64,000 bases of DNA from Mordavella massiliensis (GCF_016901695.1 NZ_JACJKS010000013.1:1-64000); one strand, 5' to 3'. Positions 30,902 through 41,209 are shown, counted from the first letter of the stretch. The notes: generated by a model from the sequence alone, not told the origin. Made by a program: numbers and translations.

Positions 30902-32542
30902 ATGACAATGATCAGTACAAGCAATGTGACACTCCGTGTCGGAAAGAAAGCACTGTTTGAAGATGTAAATATCAAGTTTACGGAAGGAAACTGCTACGGA
31001 CTCATCGGCGCCAACGGGGCCGGCAAGTCCACCTTCCTCAAGATCCTCTCCGGGCAGTTGGAGCCCACAAGCGGCGAGGTGGTCATCACCCCGGGAGAGC
31101 GGCTCTCCTTCCTGCAGCAGGATCACTTTAAATATGATGAGTTCCCGGTCCTGGACACCGTCATCATGGGAAACGCCAGACTCTACGAGATCATGAAGGA
31201 GAAGGAAGTTCTCTACGCAAAAGAGGATTTCACAGACGAGGACGGCATCAGGGCCAGTGAGCTGGAGGCGGAATTCGCCACCATGAACGGCTGGGAGGCC
31301 GAGTCGGACGCCGCCTCCCTCTTAAACGGTCTCGGGATCGAGACAGAGATGCACTACAGGCTGATGAAGGACTTGAACGGTCCCGAGAAGGTGAAGGTGC
31401 TTCTGGCCCAGGCCCTGTTCGGCAACCCGGATATCCTGCTCCTTGACGAGCCCACCAACCACCTGGACCTGGACGCCATCGCCTGGCTGGAGGAATTCCT
31501 AATCGGCTTTGAGAACACGGTGATCGTGGTCTCCCACGACCGCTACTTCCTGAACAAAGTCTGCACCCAGATCGCGGACATCGACTACGGCAAGATCAAG
31601 CTCTACGCCGGCAACTATGATTTCTGGTACGAGTCCAGCCAGCTCCTCATCCGCCAGATGAAGGAGGCCAACAAGAAAAAGGAAGAAAAGATCAAAGAGC
31701 TGCAGGAATTCATCTCCCGCTTCAGCGCCAACGCCTCCAAATCAAAACAGGCCACCTCGAGGAAGCGGGCCCTGGAAAAGATCCAGCTGGACGACATCCA
31801 GCCTTCCAGCCGGAAGTATCCCTACATCGATTTCCGCCCGAACCGGGAGATCGGCAACGAAGTCCTCACTGTGGACGGCCTCTCCAAGACCATCGATGGG
31901 GAGAAGGTGCTGGACAATATCTCCTTCACCCTGAACCGGGAGGACAAGGTGGCCTTTGTGGGCGGCAACGAGCAGGCCAAGAACACGCTCTTCCAGATCC
32001 TCATGGGCGAGATGGAGCCGGACGAGGGCACTTACAAGTGGGGCGTCACGACGACGCAGGCCTACTTCCCGCTGGACTACGGCGATGAGTTTGACAACGA
32101 CTACACCATCGTGGAATGGCTGACCCAGTACTCGGAGGAGAAGGACGCCACCTACGTGCGCGGCTTCCTGGGACGCATGCTCTTCTCCGGGGACGACGGC
32201 GTGAAGCGTGTGAAGGTGCTCTCCGGAGGCGAGAAGGTGCGCTGCCTCCTCTCCAAGATGATGATCTCCGGATCCAACGTCCTTCTGCTGAACGAGCCCA
32301 CCAACCACCTGGACATGGAGTCCATCACAGCCCTCAATAACGGCATGATCAAGTTCCCGGGCGTGATCCTCTTCTCCTGCCGGGACCATCAGATCGTGCA
32401 GACAACGGCAAACCGGATCATGGAGATCGTGCCTGGCGGAAAGCTCATCGACAAGATCACAACTTACGACGAATACCTGGAGAGCGATGAGATGGCAAGA
32501 AAACGCCAGACCTACACGGTGATGAGCGACGAGGACAACTAG
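30902..32542 (+). CDS. ABC-F family ATPase, YbiT/YkpA type, with one degenerate nucleotide site
   Basis: The 546-residue protein has two ABC domains joined by a charged linker (about residues 245-300, ANASKSKQATSRKRALEK). ABC-F proteins bind the ribosomal E site and influence translation. NBD1 has Walker A GANGAGKST, Walker B ILLLDEPTNHLD and H-loop SHD, but signature LNGPE. NBD2 has signature LSGGE, but Walker A GGNEQAKNT, Walker B LLLNEPTNHLD (Asp to Asn) and CRD at the H-loop. So one composite site is canonical and the other degenerate. The start is the ATG at 30902 or 30908 behind AGGAG. Confidence 0.9.
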   Translation: MTMISTSNVTLRVGKKALFEDVNIKFTEGNCYGLIGANGAGKSTFLKILSGQLEPTSGEVVITPGERLSFLQQDHFKYDEFPVLDTVIMGNARLYEIMKEKEVLYAKEDFTDEDGIRASELEAEFATMNGWEAESDAASLLNGLGIETEMHYRLMKDLNGPEKVKVLLAQALFGNPDILLLDEPTNHLDLDAIAWLEEFLIGFENTVIVVSHDRYFLNKVCTQIADIDYGKIKLYAGNYDFWYESSQLLIRQMKEANKKKEEKIKELQEFISRFSANASKSKQATSRKRALEKIQLDDIQPSSRKYPYIDFRPNREIGNEVLTVDGLSKTIDGEKVLDNISFTLNREDKVAFVGGNEQAKNTLFQILMGEMEPDEGTYKWGVTTTQAYFPLDYGDEFDNDYTIVEWLTQYSEEKDATYVRGFLGRMLFSGDDGVKRVKVLSGGEKVRCLLSKMMISGSNVLLLNEPTNHLDMESITALNNGMIKFPGVILFSCRDHQIVQTTANRIMEIVPGGKLIDKITTYDEYLESDEMARKRQTYTVMSDEDN

Positions 32543-32567
32543 ATACCAGTCCTCTGTATGAGAATGC

Positions 32568-32603
32568 AAAACGAGAAGGCAGATGTACCGCCTTCTCGTT
32601 TTT
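32568..32603. terminator. Bidirectional terminator
   Basis: A 10-bp perfect stem (ACGAGAAGGC with GCCTTCTCGT) has T-rich flanks on both strands (TTTTTATTATTT rightward, TTTTGC leftward). It serves the ABC-F gene and the converging polysaccharide deacetylase gene. Confidence 0.88.
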
Positions 32604-32604
32604 A

Positions 32605-34095
32605 TTATTTATTGAAATCTGTATAAGTCTCGCCGGCCTGCATGGTAATGCCTCTTGCCTCTGCCATCTCCGTGACAGTCACAAGCTGGTATCCCTGATC
32701 CACAAGCCAGGGGATGAGCTGCAGCGCCGCGTCCACTGTCGAGCTGTGGATGTCGTGCATGAGGACGATGTCCCCGTCATCCGCTGTCTGCTGCACGCAG
32801 TTGATGACAGACTGGGCGTCGCCCTTCCAGTCCAGGGTGTCGATGTTCCACAGGATCATGGGCTGTCCCACATTGGCCTTCACTGTATCGTCGACCGCGC
32901 CGTAGGGCGGACGCACGAGAGTCGCGCCCTGGCCGCAGGCCTCCTCGACCAGATTGTTGGTGTCGCCGACCTGGCTGCGGATCTCGGATTCGCTGATCTT
33001 AGTCAGCTCCGGATGGTCGTACGTGTGGTTGCCAAGCTCACAGTCCGCCTCCAGCATCTGTTTGATCGTGTCCTCCCTGCCCGGGATGTTCACGCCCTGC
33101 ATGAAGAATGTGGCATGGGCGTCGTATTTCTCCAGCATGTCAAGGAGCTCCTGCGTCCGGTCTCCCGGCCCGTCGTCGAAGGTGAGGGCCATCATGGGCT
33201 TGTCCGGATCGATGCTGCTCTCCTTGGACTCAAGGACGCCCTTCTCGCTGAAGACGCAGCTGAGCGTTCCGATGTGCTGCTCGCCGGTCACCATCTCGCC
33301 GGACTGGTTGAAGTAGTACGTGTTCCCGTCCAGCTCCTGCCAGCCCGCCGCAGCCCTTCCGTCCGCCTGCAGGTAGGCTTTGCTCTCGCCCTTCTTCTTC
33401 CACTGATCCGTCTGCATGGCGCCCTTCTTGTCAAAGTAGTACCAGGAAAGGCCGATCTCCTGCCAGCCGGTCGATTTCACATTGTCCTCGCCAAAGTAGT
33501 ATGTCTTGCCTTTTACAGTGACAAAGTCATTCTGCACGTATGTATCGTCCCACTTTTTAAACTTGTCGCCGTCCCACTGGCCCACCTGGTTCTGAACGGT
33601 CAGCGTCCCTTCCTTCACATGGAATGTCACTCTGCCGTGCCAGTCGCCGCCTTTCTCTGTCTTCGCAGTCAGGCTCTCGTCCAGCTTCGTATAGATGGGG
33701 AAGTTCCCATCCATCGTACCGTCCGCGTCGCACTGGAAAGTGCAGTTCTCGCCCGCCTTCAGATCCTCGATCAGGTCCCAGAGGGTGTAGCCGCTCTCCT
33801 TGTCCAGCACCTTCTTCTTCAGCTTCTTCTCCTCTTTGTCACAGGAGACCTTCATCTGAAACGCCGGCACCGCCTCCCCCTGCTTGATGGAGGCATTCTC
33901 CGCCTGCAGGGTGATGTCCGTGTTCCTGCTCTTCACCGCGGCCCGGACGATCTGCACGCCCGCCATGGCGACCAGGAAGAGAAGGAGCGCGCCGACGAGC
34001 CGTCTGCGGATCTGCCGCTTTCGCCTCATCCGTTTTCTGGCGTTCACAGATCCGGGCCTTGGCCCGGATCTGTAGGATCCATTTCCTTTCGTCAT
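32605..34095 (-). CDS. Membrane-anchored polysaccharide deacetylase with cell-wall-binding repeats
   Basis: The 496-residue protein has a basic N-terminus and one membrane segment (about residues 33-51), an extracellular region, then choline-binding-type repeats (GKTYYFGEDNVKSTGWQEIG, WYYFDKKGAMQTDQW, NTYYFNQSGEMVTGE; about residues 195-280). A C-terminal NodB domain follows, with TFDDGPG, HTYDH metal site, RPPYG and LMHDIH. It likely removes N-acetyl groups from peptidoglycan or another wall glycan, altering lysozyme sensitivity or wall structure. GAGAGG precedes the ATG. It is a single-gene unit ending at a shared terminator. Confidence 0.9.
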   Translation of the reverse strand: MTKGNGSYRSGPRPGSVNARKRMRRKRQIRRRLVGALLLFLVAMAGVQIVRAAVKSRNTDITLQAENASIKQGEAVPAFQMKVSCDKEEKKLKKKVLDKESGYTLWDLIEDLKAGENCTFQCDADGTMDGNFPIYTKLDESLTAKTEKGGDWHGRVTFHVKEGTLTVQNQVGQWDGDKFKKWDDTYVQNDFVTVKGKTYYFGEDNVKSTGWQEIGLSWYYFDKKGAMQTDQWKKKGESKAYLQADGRAAAGWQELDGNTYYFNQSGEMVTGEQHIGTLSCVFSEKGVLESKESSIDPDKPMMALTFDDGPGDRTQELLDMLEKYDAHATFFMQGVNIPGREDTIKQMLEADCELGNHTYDHPELTKISESEIRSQVGDTNNLVEEACGQGATLVRPPYGAVDDTVKANVGQPMILWNIDTLDWKGDAQSVINCVQQTADDGDIVLMHDIHSSTVDAALQLIPWLVDQGYQLVTVTEMAEARGITMQAGETYTDFNK

Positions 34096-34265
34096 ATATA
34101 CCTCTCATTACACACCGGTTCTTTTCTTTCGTCGCACCACATCAAGTTATGCCGGCATTGCGCAAAATTTGTCAATATATAGTATAAGGATAGCATCTCA
34201 TGCGTATATCTGCAACTACAACGGAAAAGATGTAATATTACTTATCTTTTATGTAATAATTTCTT

Positions 34266-34299
34266 AACAAAGAAGGGTCCTAAACTTAGTTCAGAACCC
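34266..34299 (-). terminator. Terminator of the leuB-ilvD-ilvB-serC-serA unit
   Basis: On the minus strand an 11-bp stem with G-U pairs (GGGTTCTGAAC with GTTTAGGACCC) has its loop at the serA stop codon and is followed by TTCTTTGTT. The stem starts inside the last serA codons. Confidence 0.75.
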
Positions 34300-35449
34300 T
34301 CACCCGCAGGACTCCTTCTATCTTCCGCAGATCGTCTGCCACGTCTGCGGGGATATCCGAGTCTATATCGATCATCGTGTAGGCGTATGCGCCCTTGCTC
34401 TTATTGGAAAGATCGGCGATGTTCATATTGTCGTCCGCCAGGATCTTCGTGAACTGTCCAAGCATGTTCGGCTTGTTGTAATGCAGCAGCACGATCCGCT
34501 TGTTGTTCCCCGGTTTTCCCATGTCGCAGTCCGGATAGTTGACGGAGTTCTTGATGTTGCCGTACTCCAGGTAGTCCATTAGCTGCCGCACGGCCATCAC
34601 GGCGCAGTTGTCCTCCGACTCCTCCGTGGACGCGCCCAGGTGCGGGATCACGATGGCCCCCTTCACACCGGCGATGACCGGCGTGGGGAAATCGGACACG
34701 TAATGCTTCACCTGGCCGCTCTCCAGCGCGTCGATCATATCCTCCTCATTGACCAGCACATCCCTGGCAAAGTTCAGCACGACCACGCCTTTTTTCATCA
34801 GTCCCAGGGAATTTCTGTCGATCATTCCCCGGTTGGCCGGCGTCGCCGGCACATGGAGGGTAATGTAATCACAGTTCTTGTAGAGCTCATCCACCGTCTG
34901 GGCGTGATGGATGTTCCGGGACAGGCGCCAGGCCGCGTCTACAGACACATAGGGATCGAACCCGTAGACCTCCATGCCGAGATAGATGCCGGCGTTGGCC
35001 ACCAGGCCGCCGATGGCCCCCAGGCCGATGACGCCCAGCTTTTTCCCTTCCAGTTCGCAGCCGGCGAACGCTTTCTTGGCCTTCTCCGTATCCTTGGCAA
35101 TGTTGCCGTCCTCTTCGTTCTCCTGCACCCAGTTGATGCCGCCGATGATGTCCCGGGATGCCAGGAGCATGCCGGCGATCACCAGCTCCTTCACGCCGTT
35201 GGCGTTGGCTCCCGGCGTGTTGAAGACGACGATTCCCTCCTGGGCGCACCGCTCCAGGGGAATGTTGTTCACGCCGGCCCCCGCCCGGGCGATGGCCTTC
35301 AGCTCCGGCGCGAACTGCGCCTCGTGAAGGTCGGCGCTGCGCACGAGGAGCGCGTCCGCCTTCTGCGGGTCGCTGACCGGCACGTACTTATCTGTCATCT
35401 TGTCTATTCCAACCTGGGAAATGGGATTCATGCAATAATAGTGAAACAT
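34286..35449 (-). CDS. serA: D-3-phosphoglycerate dehydrogenase
   Basis: SerA oxidises 3-phosphoglycerate to 3-phosphohydroxypyruvate, the first step of serine synthesis. The 387-residue protein has the NAD-binding GLGAIGGLVANAGI, the D-isomer dehydrogenase signature region (LHVPATPANRGMID), the catalytic His in IPHLGASTEESEDN, and a C-terminal ACT domain (VLLHYNKPNMLGQFTKIL) that may bind serine. It lacks the extra intervening domain of long-form SerA. It follows serC by two bases, so the two are translated together. Confidence 0.92.
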   Translation of the reverse strand: MFHYYCMNPISQVGIDKMTDKYVPVSDPQKADALLVRSADLHEAQFAPELKAIARAGAGVNNIPLERCAQEGIVVFNTPGANANGVKELVIAGMLLASRDIIGGINWVQENEEDGNIAKDTEKAKKAFAGCELEGKKLGVIGLGAIGGLVANAGIYLGMEVYGFDPYVSVDAAWRLSRNIHHAQTVDELYKNCDYITLHVPATPANRGMIDRNSLGLMKKGVVVLNFARDVLVNEEDMIDALESGQVKHYVSDFPTPVIAGVKGAIVIPHLGASTEESEDNCAVMAVRQLMDYLEYGNIKNSVNYPDCDMGKPGNNKRIVLLHYNKPNMLGQFTKILADDNMNIADLSNKSKGAYAYTMIDIDSDIPADVADDLRKIEGVLRVRVLN

Positions 35450-35451
35450 AG

Positions 35452-36534
35452 CTACAGGTTCTCCTTTTCAAATTCTGCCATAAACTCTACAAGTGCCTGC
35501 ACGCCCTCGCAGGGCATTGCATTGTATATGCTGGCCCGCATGCCGCCGACCGTGCGGTGGCCTTTCAGGTTCTCCAGGCCGGCTTTTTTTGCCTCCTCCA
35601 CGAATTTCGCATCCAGGTCTTTGTCGCCTGTCACAAAGGGCACGTTCATAAGCGAACGGTCCTCTGGCCGGACCGTCCCCTTGAACAGCCGGCTCTGATC
35701 CAGATAGCTGTAAAGGATCGCCGCCTTCTTTTCATTTTTCTCCTTCATGGCCTGCAGGCCGCCCTGGGCTTTCAGCCACTTGAACACTTTCCCGCAGATG
35801 TAGATCCCGTAGGCCGGGGGCGTATTGTACAGGGACCCTGCGTCCGCATGGGTTTTGTACTGCAGCATGGTGGGCGTGCCGGGAAGCACGTCGTCCGTGA
35901 TCAGGTCCTCCCGGATGATCACGATCACCACGCCCGCCGGGCCGATATTCTTCTGCACCCCGCCGTAGATAAGGCCGTATTTCGTCACGTCCACAGGTTC
36001 GGACAGGAAGCAGGAGGACACGTCCGCCACCAGCGGCTTGCCTTTTGTGTCGGGGAGTGTCCGGAACTTTGTGCCGTATATGGTGTTGTTCTCACAGATA
36101 TACACATAGTCCGCGTCCGGGGACACAGGCAGGTCCGAGCAGTCCGGGATATAGGAGAAGGTCCGGTCCTCGGAGGAGGCGATCTTGTTCGCCTTCCCGT
36201 ACTTCTGCGCCTCCTGGTACGCTTTTTTTGCCCACTGGCCGGTGACGATGTAGTCCGCCACCCTGTTCTTCATCAGGTTCATGGGGATCATGGCGAACTG
36301 CTGGGAAGCGCCGCCCTGCAGGAAGAGGACCTTGTAATTGTCCGGTATGCCCATGAGCTCCCGGATATCCGCCTCCGCCTCCCCGATGATCCCGGCAAAC
36401 GCCTTTGAGCGGTGACTCATTTCCATCACGGACATGCCTGTTCCCCTGTAGTCTAACATCTCGTCTGCTGCTTCGCGCAGAACTTCCTCCGGCAGCACAG
36501 CCGGCCCTGCTGAAAAATTGTACACTCTGCTCAT
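35452..36534 (-). CDS. serC: Phosphoserine aminotransferase
   Basis: SerC makes phosphoserine from 3-phosphohydroxypyruvate and glutamate using PLP. The 360-residue protein starts SRVYNFSAGPAVLPEEVL, has FLQGGASQQFAMIPMN, and the PLP Lys in YGGVQKNIGPAGV. A frame extending to 36666 lies in the ilvB end and is Arg-rich; the ATG at 36534 has GGAGGG eight bases upstream and matches the family. It sits between ilvB and serA. Confidence 0.95.
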   Translation of the reverse strand: MSRVYNFSAGPAVLPEEVLREAADEMLDYRGTGMSVMEMSHRSKAFAGIIGEAEADIRELMGIPDNYKVLFLQGGASQQFAMIPMNLMKNRVADYIVTGQWAKKAYQEAQKYGKANKIASSEDRTFSYIPDCSDLPVSPDADYVYICENNTIYGTKFRTLPDTKGKPLVADVSSCFLSEPVDVTKYGLIYGGVQKNIGPAGVVIVIIREDLITDDVLPGTPTMLQYKTHADAGSLYNTPPAYGIYICGKVFKWLKAQGGLQAMKEKNEKKAAILYSYLDQSRLFKGTVRPEDRSLMNVPFVTGDKDLDAKFVEEAKKAGLENLKGHRTVGGMRASIYNAMPCEGVQALVEFMAEFEKENL

Positions 36535-36559
36535 GTTCTGATCCCTCCGTATTCTGTCT

Positions 36560-38242
36560 CTACTTTGCTCTGTTTTCCATATCCGCCTCGTCAAAGGCAT
36601 CGCGGATCGCCGCGCCCGGCGCCACCATGGGCCACACCTTCTCGTCCTTGTCGATCTGGCAGTCAATGAGGACGGGCCTGCCCAGCGTCAGCGCCTCGGC
36701 GAACGCTTTCCTGAACTCTTCCCTTGTCTGCGCCCGGTATCCCACTGCGCCCATCGCCTCCGCCAGCTTCACGAAATCCACGGCGTCATTTAAAACGGTC
36801 TGGGAGTAGCGCTGTCCGTAAAACAGATCCTGCCACTGGCGCACCATGCCGAGCACATGGTTGTTGATGACCACCTCGATGACCGGGATGTTGTTCCTGG
36901 CTGCCGTCGCGATCTCGTTCATATTCATGCGCAGGCAGCCGTCCCCCGCGATGTTGACCACGGTCTTATCCGGGCGGCCCATCTTGGCTCCGATGGCGGC
37001 GCCCAGGCCGTATCCCATGGTCCCCAATCCTCCGGAAGAGAGGAAGGTGCGGGGTTTTGTAAACTGGTAGAACTGGGCTGCCCACATCTGATGCTGCCCT
37101 ACTTCCGTGACGATCAGCGCGTCGCCCTCTGTCTGGCGGCAGATCTCCTCCACCACCCAGGGGCCGGAGAGGCCCTCGGCCGGGTACGTGAGAGGATATT
37201 TCTCTTTATAGTCCCCGATCTTTTCGATCCACGGGCGGTGGTCCTGCTGCTCCAGTCTGGCGTTCAGCTTCTCAAGGATCACTTTCAGATCCCCGATCAC
37301 GCCCTCGGTGATCAGCACGTTTTTATTCATCTCCGCCGCGTCCACGTCAAACTGCAGGATCTTTGCGTTTTTCGCAAATTCGTTCACATTCCCTGTCACG
37401 CGGTCGCTGAACCTGGCGCCGGCCACGATCAGCAGGTCGCACTCATCCACGCCGTAATCCGCCGTCTTTGTGCCGTGCATCCCCACCATCCCGGTATAGA
37501 GAGGATCTGTCTCCGGGAAGGCGCCGTGTCCCATGAGGGTGTCGGCTACCGGCGCGTCGACTTTTTTGACAAACTCGTACAGTTCCTCTGACGCGTCGGA
37601 GAGGATGGCGCCGCCGCCCACACAGATAAAGGGGCGCTCGGATTCGCGGATCATGGTCAGGGCCGTATTCAGATCTGTCTCGTCAATCTCGCGGGACGGC
37701 TCCACTTTCTGCGGCTCCTCCCTCGTGTACTCTGTCTTTGCCCCTGTGACATCCTTCGGGATGTCAATGAGCACCGGGCCAGGGCGGCCCTTCTTCGCGA
37801 TCACAAACGCCTTGCGGATGGTGTCCGCAAGCTTTGTGACATCCTTTACAATATAGTTATGCTTTGTGATCGGCATGGTGATGCCCGCGATGTCGATCTC
37901 CTGGAAGCTGTCTTTTCCCAGCAGGGACACCCCCACATTGCAGGTGATGGCCACAATGGGGATGGAGTCCATGTAGGCTGTGGCGATCCCGGTCACCAGA
38001 TTGGTCGCCCCCGGGCCGCTTGTCGCAAAGCACACGCCCACCTTGCCTGTCGCCCTGGCATACCCGTCCGCCGCGTGGGACGCCCCCTGCTCGTGGGAGG
38101 TGAGGATATGCCGGATCTCGTCGCTGTGTTTGTACAGCTCGTCATATACGTTGAGGATGGCGCCGCCCGGATAGCCGAACACGGTGTCGACGCCCTGCTC
38201 CTTTAAACATTCAACAACTATTTCTGCGCCTGTCAACTGCAT
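36560..38242 (-). CDS. ilvB: Acetolactate synthase large subunit
   Basis: The 560-residue thiamine-diphosphate enzyme condenses pyruvate (or pyruvate and 2-ketobutyrate), the first common step of branched-chain amino acid synthesis. It has GYPGGAIL, the catalytic Glu in LTSHEQGASHAADGYA, GPGATNLVTGIATAYMDS and the ThDP-binding GDGCLRMNMNEIATAARNNI. No small regulatory subunit gene (ilvN/ilvH) is adjacent or in the window. It lies between ilvD and serC. Confidence 0.93.
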   Translation of the reverse strand: MQLTGAEIVVECLKEQGVDTVFGYPGGAILNVYDELYKHSDEIRHILTSHEQGASHAADGYARATGKVGVCFATSGPGATNLVTGIATAYMDSIPIVAITCNVGVSLLGKDSFQEIDIAGITMPITKHNYIVKDVTKLADTIRKAFVIAKKGRPGPVLIDIPKDVTGAKTEYTREEPQKVEPSREIDETDLNTALTMIRESERPFICVGGGAILSDASEELYEFVKKVDAPVADTLMGHGAFPETDPLYTGMVGMHGTKTADYGVDECDLLIVAGARFSDRVTGNVNEFAKNAKILQFDVDAAEMNKNVLITEGVIGDLKVILEKLNARLEQQDHRPWIEKIGDYKEKYPLTYPAEGLSGPWVVEEICRQTEGDALIVTEVGQHQMWAAQFYQFTKPRTFLSSGGLGTMGYGLGAAIGAKMGRPDKTVVNIAGDGCLRMNMNEIATAARNNIPVIEVVINNHVLGMVRQWQDLFYGQRYSQTVLNDAVDFVKLAEAMGAVGYRAQTREEFRKAFAEALTLGRPVLIDCQIDKDEKVWPMVAPGAAIRDAFDEADMENRAK

Positions 38243-38269
38243 GCATCATTTCCCCTTTTCTCTTCTGCT

Positions 38270-39943
38270 CTATTTTGTTCCCGGGATCTCCAGCACGGCG
38301 CCGCGGTTGCCGGACGTGACCATCGCCGCGTATCTTGCCAGGTATCCCGTTGTGATCTTCGGCTGCCTCGGCTGCCATTCTTCTTTTCTCTTAGCCAGCA
38401 CATCCTCCGGCACGTCCAGCTCGATGGACAGGGCCGGGATGTTGATCTTGATGATGTCTCCCTCTTCCACCAGCGCGATGGGGCCGCCCACCGCCGCCTC
38501 CGGCGACACATGTCCGATGGAGGCGCCTCTGGAAGCACCGCTGAAGCGGCCGTCCGTGATCAGGGCCACGCTGGAGCCAAGCCCCATGCCTGCAATAGCG
38601 GATGTGGGGTTGAGCATCTCCGGCATGCCGGGGCCTCCCTTGGGGCCCACGTACCGGATGACGACCACGTCGCCCGCCACGATCCTGCCGCCCTTGATGG
38701 CCTCGATGGCGTCCTCCTCGCAGTCAAACACTCTGGCCGGTCCCTCGTGCACAAGCATCTCGTCCACAACGGCGGAGCGCTTCACCACGCTTCCGTCCGG
38801 GGCCAGGTTTCCTTTGAGGACCGCAAGTCCGCCAGTCTGGCTGTACGGATTATCGATGGGGCGGATGACTTCCGGATTTCTGTTGACGACTCCTGCGATG
38901 TTTTCACCTACTGTCCTGCCTGTCACTGTCATGCAGTCCGTGTGAAGGAGTCCTTTTTTATTCAGCTCGGACATGACGGCGTACACGCCGCCTGCCTCGT
39001 TCAGATCTTCTATGTACGTGGGGCCGGCCGGCGCCAGGTGGCACAGGTTCGGCGTCCGCTCGCTGATCCCGTTGGCAAAATCGATCTCAAAATCCATGCC
39101 GATCTCGTGGGCGATTGCCGGCAGATGGAGCATGCTGTTTGTGGAGCAGCCAAGCGCCATGTCGACCGTGAGGGCGTTCAGGATCGCGTCTTCCGTCATG
39201 ATATCCCTTGGGCAGATATTTTTCTTCACAAGCTCCATCACCTGCATGCCGGCCTGCTTGGCAAGGCGGATGCGCTCGGAATATACAGCCGGGATCGTGC
39301 CGTTGCCGCGAAGGCCCATGCCAAGCACCTCTGTCAGGCAGTTCATGCTGTTTGCCGTGTACATGCCGGAGCAGGACCCGCAGGTGGGGCAGGTCTTGTT
39401 TTCGTACTCAAGCAGCCCCTCGTCCGAGAGAAGCCCGGCCGCGTTGGCGCCCACTGCCTCAAACATACTGGAAAGGCTGGTTTTTTTCCCCTGTACGCGC
39501 CCGGCCATCATGGGACCGCCGCTGACGAAGATCGTCGGGATGTTGATCCTGGCCGCAGCCATCAGAAGACCCGGCACATTCTTATCGCAGTTCGGCACCA
39601 TCACCAGCCCGTCGAACTGATGCGCCATGGCCATGGCCTCTGTAGAGTCCGCGATCAGGTCCCTTGTCACGAGAGAGTACTTCATGCCGATGTGCCCCAT
39701 GGCGATTCCGTCACAGACTGCAATCGCCGGGAACACGATGGGCGTTCCGCCTCCCATCGCCACGCCGAGCTTTACAGCCTCCACAACCTTATCAAGGTTC
39801 ATGTGGCCCGGCACGATCTCATTGTAGGAGCTGACGATGCCGATCAGCGGCCGGTCCAGCTCCTCCTTCGTCAGTCCGAGAGCATTAAACAAGGAACGAT
39901 GCGGGGCCTGCTGGGCTCCCTTCTTTACACTGTCACTTCTCAT
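38270..39943 (-). CDS. ilvD: Dihydroxy-acid dehydratase
   Basis: IlvD dehydrates dihydroxy-isovalerate and dihydroxy-methylvalerate to the 2-keto acids, using an iron-sulfur cluster. The 557-residue protein has cluster ligands in PNCDKNVPG and [19 protein letters not shown], and the substrate-loop regions GRFSGASRG and [10 protein letters not shown]. Length is standard. GGAGGT lies before the ATG. A perfect 31-base palindrome sits between it and leuB. Confidence 0.95.
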   Translation of the reverse strand: MRSDSVKKGAQQAPHRSLFNALGLTKEELDRPLIGIVSSYNEIVPGHMNLDKVVEAVKLGVAMGGGTPIVFPAIAVCDGIAMGHIGMKYSLVTRDLIADSTEAMAMAHQFDGLVMVPNCDKNVPGLLMAAARINIPTIFVSGGPMMAGRVQGKKTSLSSMFEAVGANAAGLLSDEGLLEYENKTCPTCGSCSGMYTANSMNCLTEVLGMGLRGNGTIPAVYSERIRLAKQAGMQVMELVKKNICPRDIMTEDAILNALTVDMALGCSTNSMLHLPAIAHEIGMDFEIDFANGISERTPNLCHLAPAGPTYIEDLNEAGGVYAVMSELNKKGLLHTDCMTVTGRTVGENIAGVVNRNPEVIRPIDNPYSQTGGLAVLKGNLAPDGSVVKRSAVVDEMLVHEGPARVFDCEEDAIEAIKGGRIVAGDVVVIRYVGPKGGPGMPEMLNPTSAIAGMGLGSSVALITDGRFSGASRGASIGHVSPEAAVGGPIALVEEGDIIKINIPALSIELDVPEDVLAKRKEEWQPRQPKITTGYLARYAAMVTSGNRGAVLEIPGTK

Positions 39944-39999
39944 AATTGTCTTACCTCCATATACAATTTATACAATTACACAGGGATACATGTAAGTGG

Positions 40000-40030
40000 G
40001 GACGTAACACTTTTAAAAAGTGTTACGTCC
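40000..40030. repeat. Perfect 31-base palindrome between leuB and ilvD
   Basis: Fifteen-base arms (GGACGTAACACTTTT and its complement) surround a single central base, with no mismatch. No T-run follows on either strand, so it is not a classical terminator. It could be an mRNA processing or stability hairpin within the leuB-ilvD transcript, or a copy of a dispersed palindromic element. No second copy was noticed in the window. Confidence 0.7.
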
Positions 40031-40080
40031 GGAATGAAAAAACTGGTGTCCTTTTGTTGCAATTACATCTACAATTCAAA

Positions 40081-41163
40081 CTATATCCGCGCCGAGATCA
40101 GGTCGCCCATCTCGCTGGTACCCACCTGCTTCTTTCCGGCGGACATGATGTCGATGGTGCGCCATCCCTCTTTCAGGACATCAGCTACTGCCTTCTCGAT
40201 GGCGTCAGCCTCGGCGTCCAGATCAAAGCTGAACCGGAGCATCATAGCGGCGGACAGGATCGTGGCGATGGGGTTTGCAATGCCTTTGCCTGCAATATCC
40301 GGAGCAGAACCGCCGCTTGGCTCATAGAGGCCGAACTTTGTCTCATTCAGGCTTGCGCTGGCCAGCATCCCGATGGAGCCGGTCACCATGCTGGCCTCAT
40401 CCGAAAGGATGTCGCCGAACATGTTCTCTGTCAGGATGACATCGAACTGCTTCGGGTCTTTCACAAGCTGCATGGCGCAGTTGTCTACGAGCATGTTTTC
40501 CACTGTCACGTCCGGGTAATCCTTCGCTACTTCCTCCACGACACTTCTCCAGAGCCTGGAAGAATCAAGCACATTCGCCTTGTCTACGCTGGTCACTTTT
40601 CTGCGGCGCTTCATGGCGATATCAAAGGCCCGTTTTGCGATCCGCCGGATCTCGTTTTCATTATAGGTAAGGGAGTCATAAGCTGTGCGCACCCCGCCTT
40701 CCTCTACGGTCTTCCTCTCTCCGAAATACAGGCCGCCTGTCAGTTCCCGCATGATCATCATGTCAAATCCGCCCTCTGTGATCTCCTCCTTCAGCGGGCA
40801 GGCTCCTTTCAGTTCCTCATAGAGAACAGCCGGGCGCAGGTTTGCAAACAGGTTCAGCGCCTTGCGGATCTTCAAAAGCCCCGCTTCCGGCCTCTTGTCC
40901 GGCTCCAGCTTATACCACGGCGAAGTCTTCGCATCCCCGCCGATGGATCCCATAAGGACAGCGTCGCACGCCTTTGCCCTGGCGATCGTATCCTCTGTCA
41001 GCGGCACGCCGTGTACATCGATGGAAGCGCCTCCCAGCAGCAGCTGCTCATACTGTATGGTATGTCCGTACACCGCTGCGGTCTTATCCAGGACTTTCAT
41101 GGCCTCTGTAACGATCTCCGGCCCGATCCCGTCCCCTTTGATTACTCCGATCTTCAAGTTCAT
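40081..41163 (-). CDS. leuB: 3-isopropylmalate dehydrogenase
   Basis: LeuB oxidatively decarboxylates 3-isopropylmalate in leucine synthesis. The 360-residue protein starts [18 protein letters not shown], and has [16 protein letters not shown], the catalytic [10 protein letters not shown] with Lys upstream, and the [18 protein letters not shown] cofactor loop. It is the first gene downstream of a good promoter (41210-41238). leuA and leuCD are not adjacent. Confidence 0.95.
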   Translation of the reverse strand: MNLKIGVIKGDGIGPEIVTEAMKVLDKTAAVYGHTIQYEQLLLGGASIDVHGVPLTEDTIARAKACDAVLMGSIGGDAKTSPWYKLEPDKRPEAGLLKIRKALNLFANLRPAVLYEELKGACPLKEEITEGGFDMMIMRELTGGLYFGERKTVEEGGVRTAYDSLTYNENEIRRIAKRAFDIAMKRRRKVTSVDKANVLDSSRLWRSVVEEVAKDYPDVTVENMLVDNCAMQLVKDPKQFDVILTENMFGDILSDEASMVTGSIGMLASASLNETKFGLYEPSGGSAPDIAGKGIANPIATILSAAMMLRFSFDLDAEADAIEKAVADVLKEGWRTIDIMSAGKKQVGTSEMGDLISARI

Positions 41164-41209
41164 ATGCCTCTTCCTTCCTAACTTTTACAACAGATTACGC
41201 TATTTCATA

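Noticed and set aside
38510-40327. 605-residue plus-strand frame opposite ilvD
   Set aside because: It is His/Arg/Gly-rich, has no recognisable domain and no ribosome binding site, and lies opposite the well-conserved ilvD frame; it is a by-product of high G+C codon usage. The same holds for long plus-strand frames opposite the nucleoside kinase gene (47942-49738) and the PPK2 gene (55123-56562).
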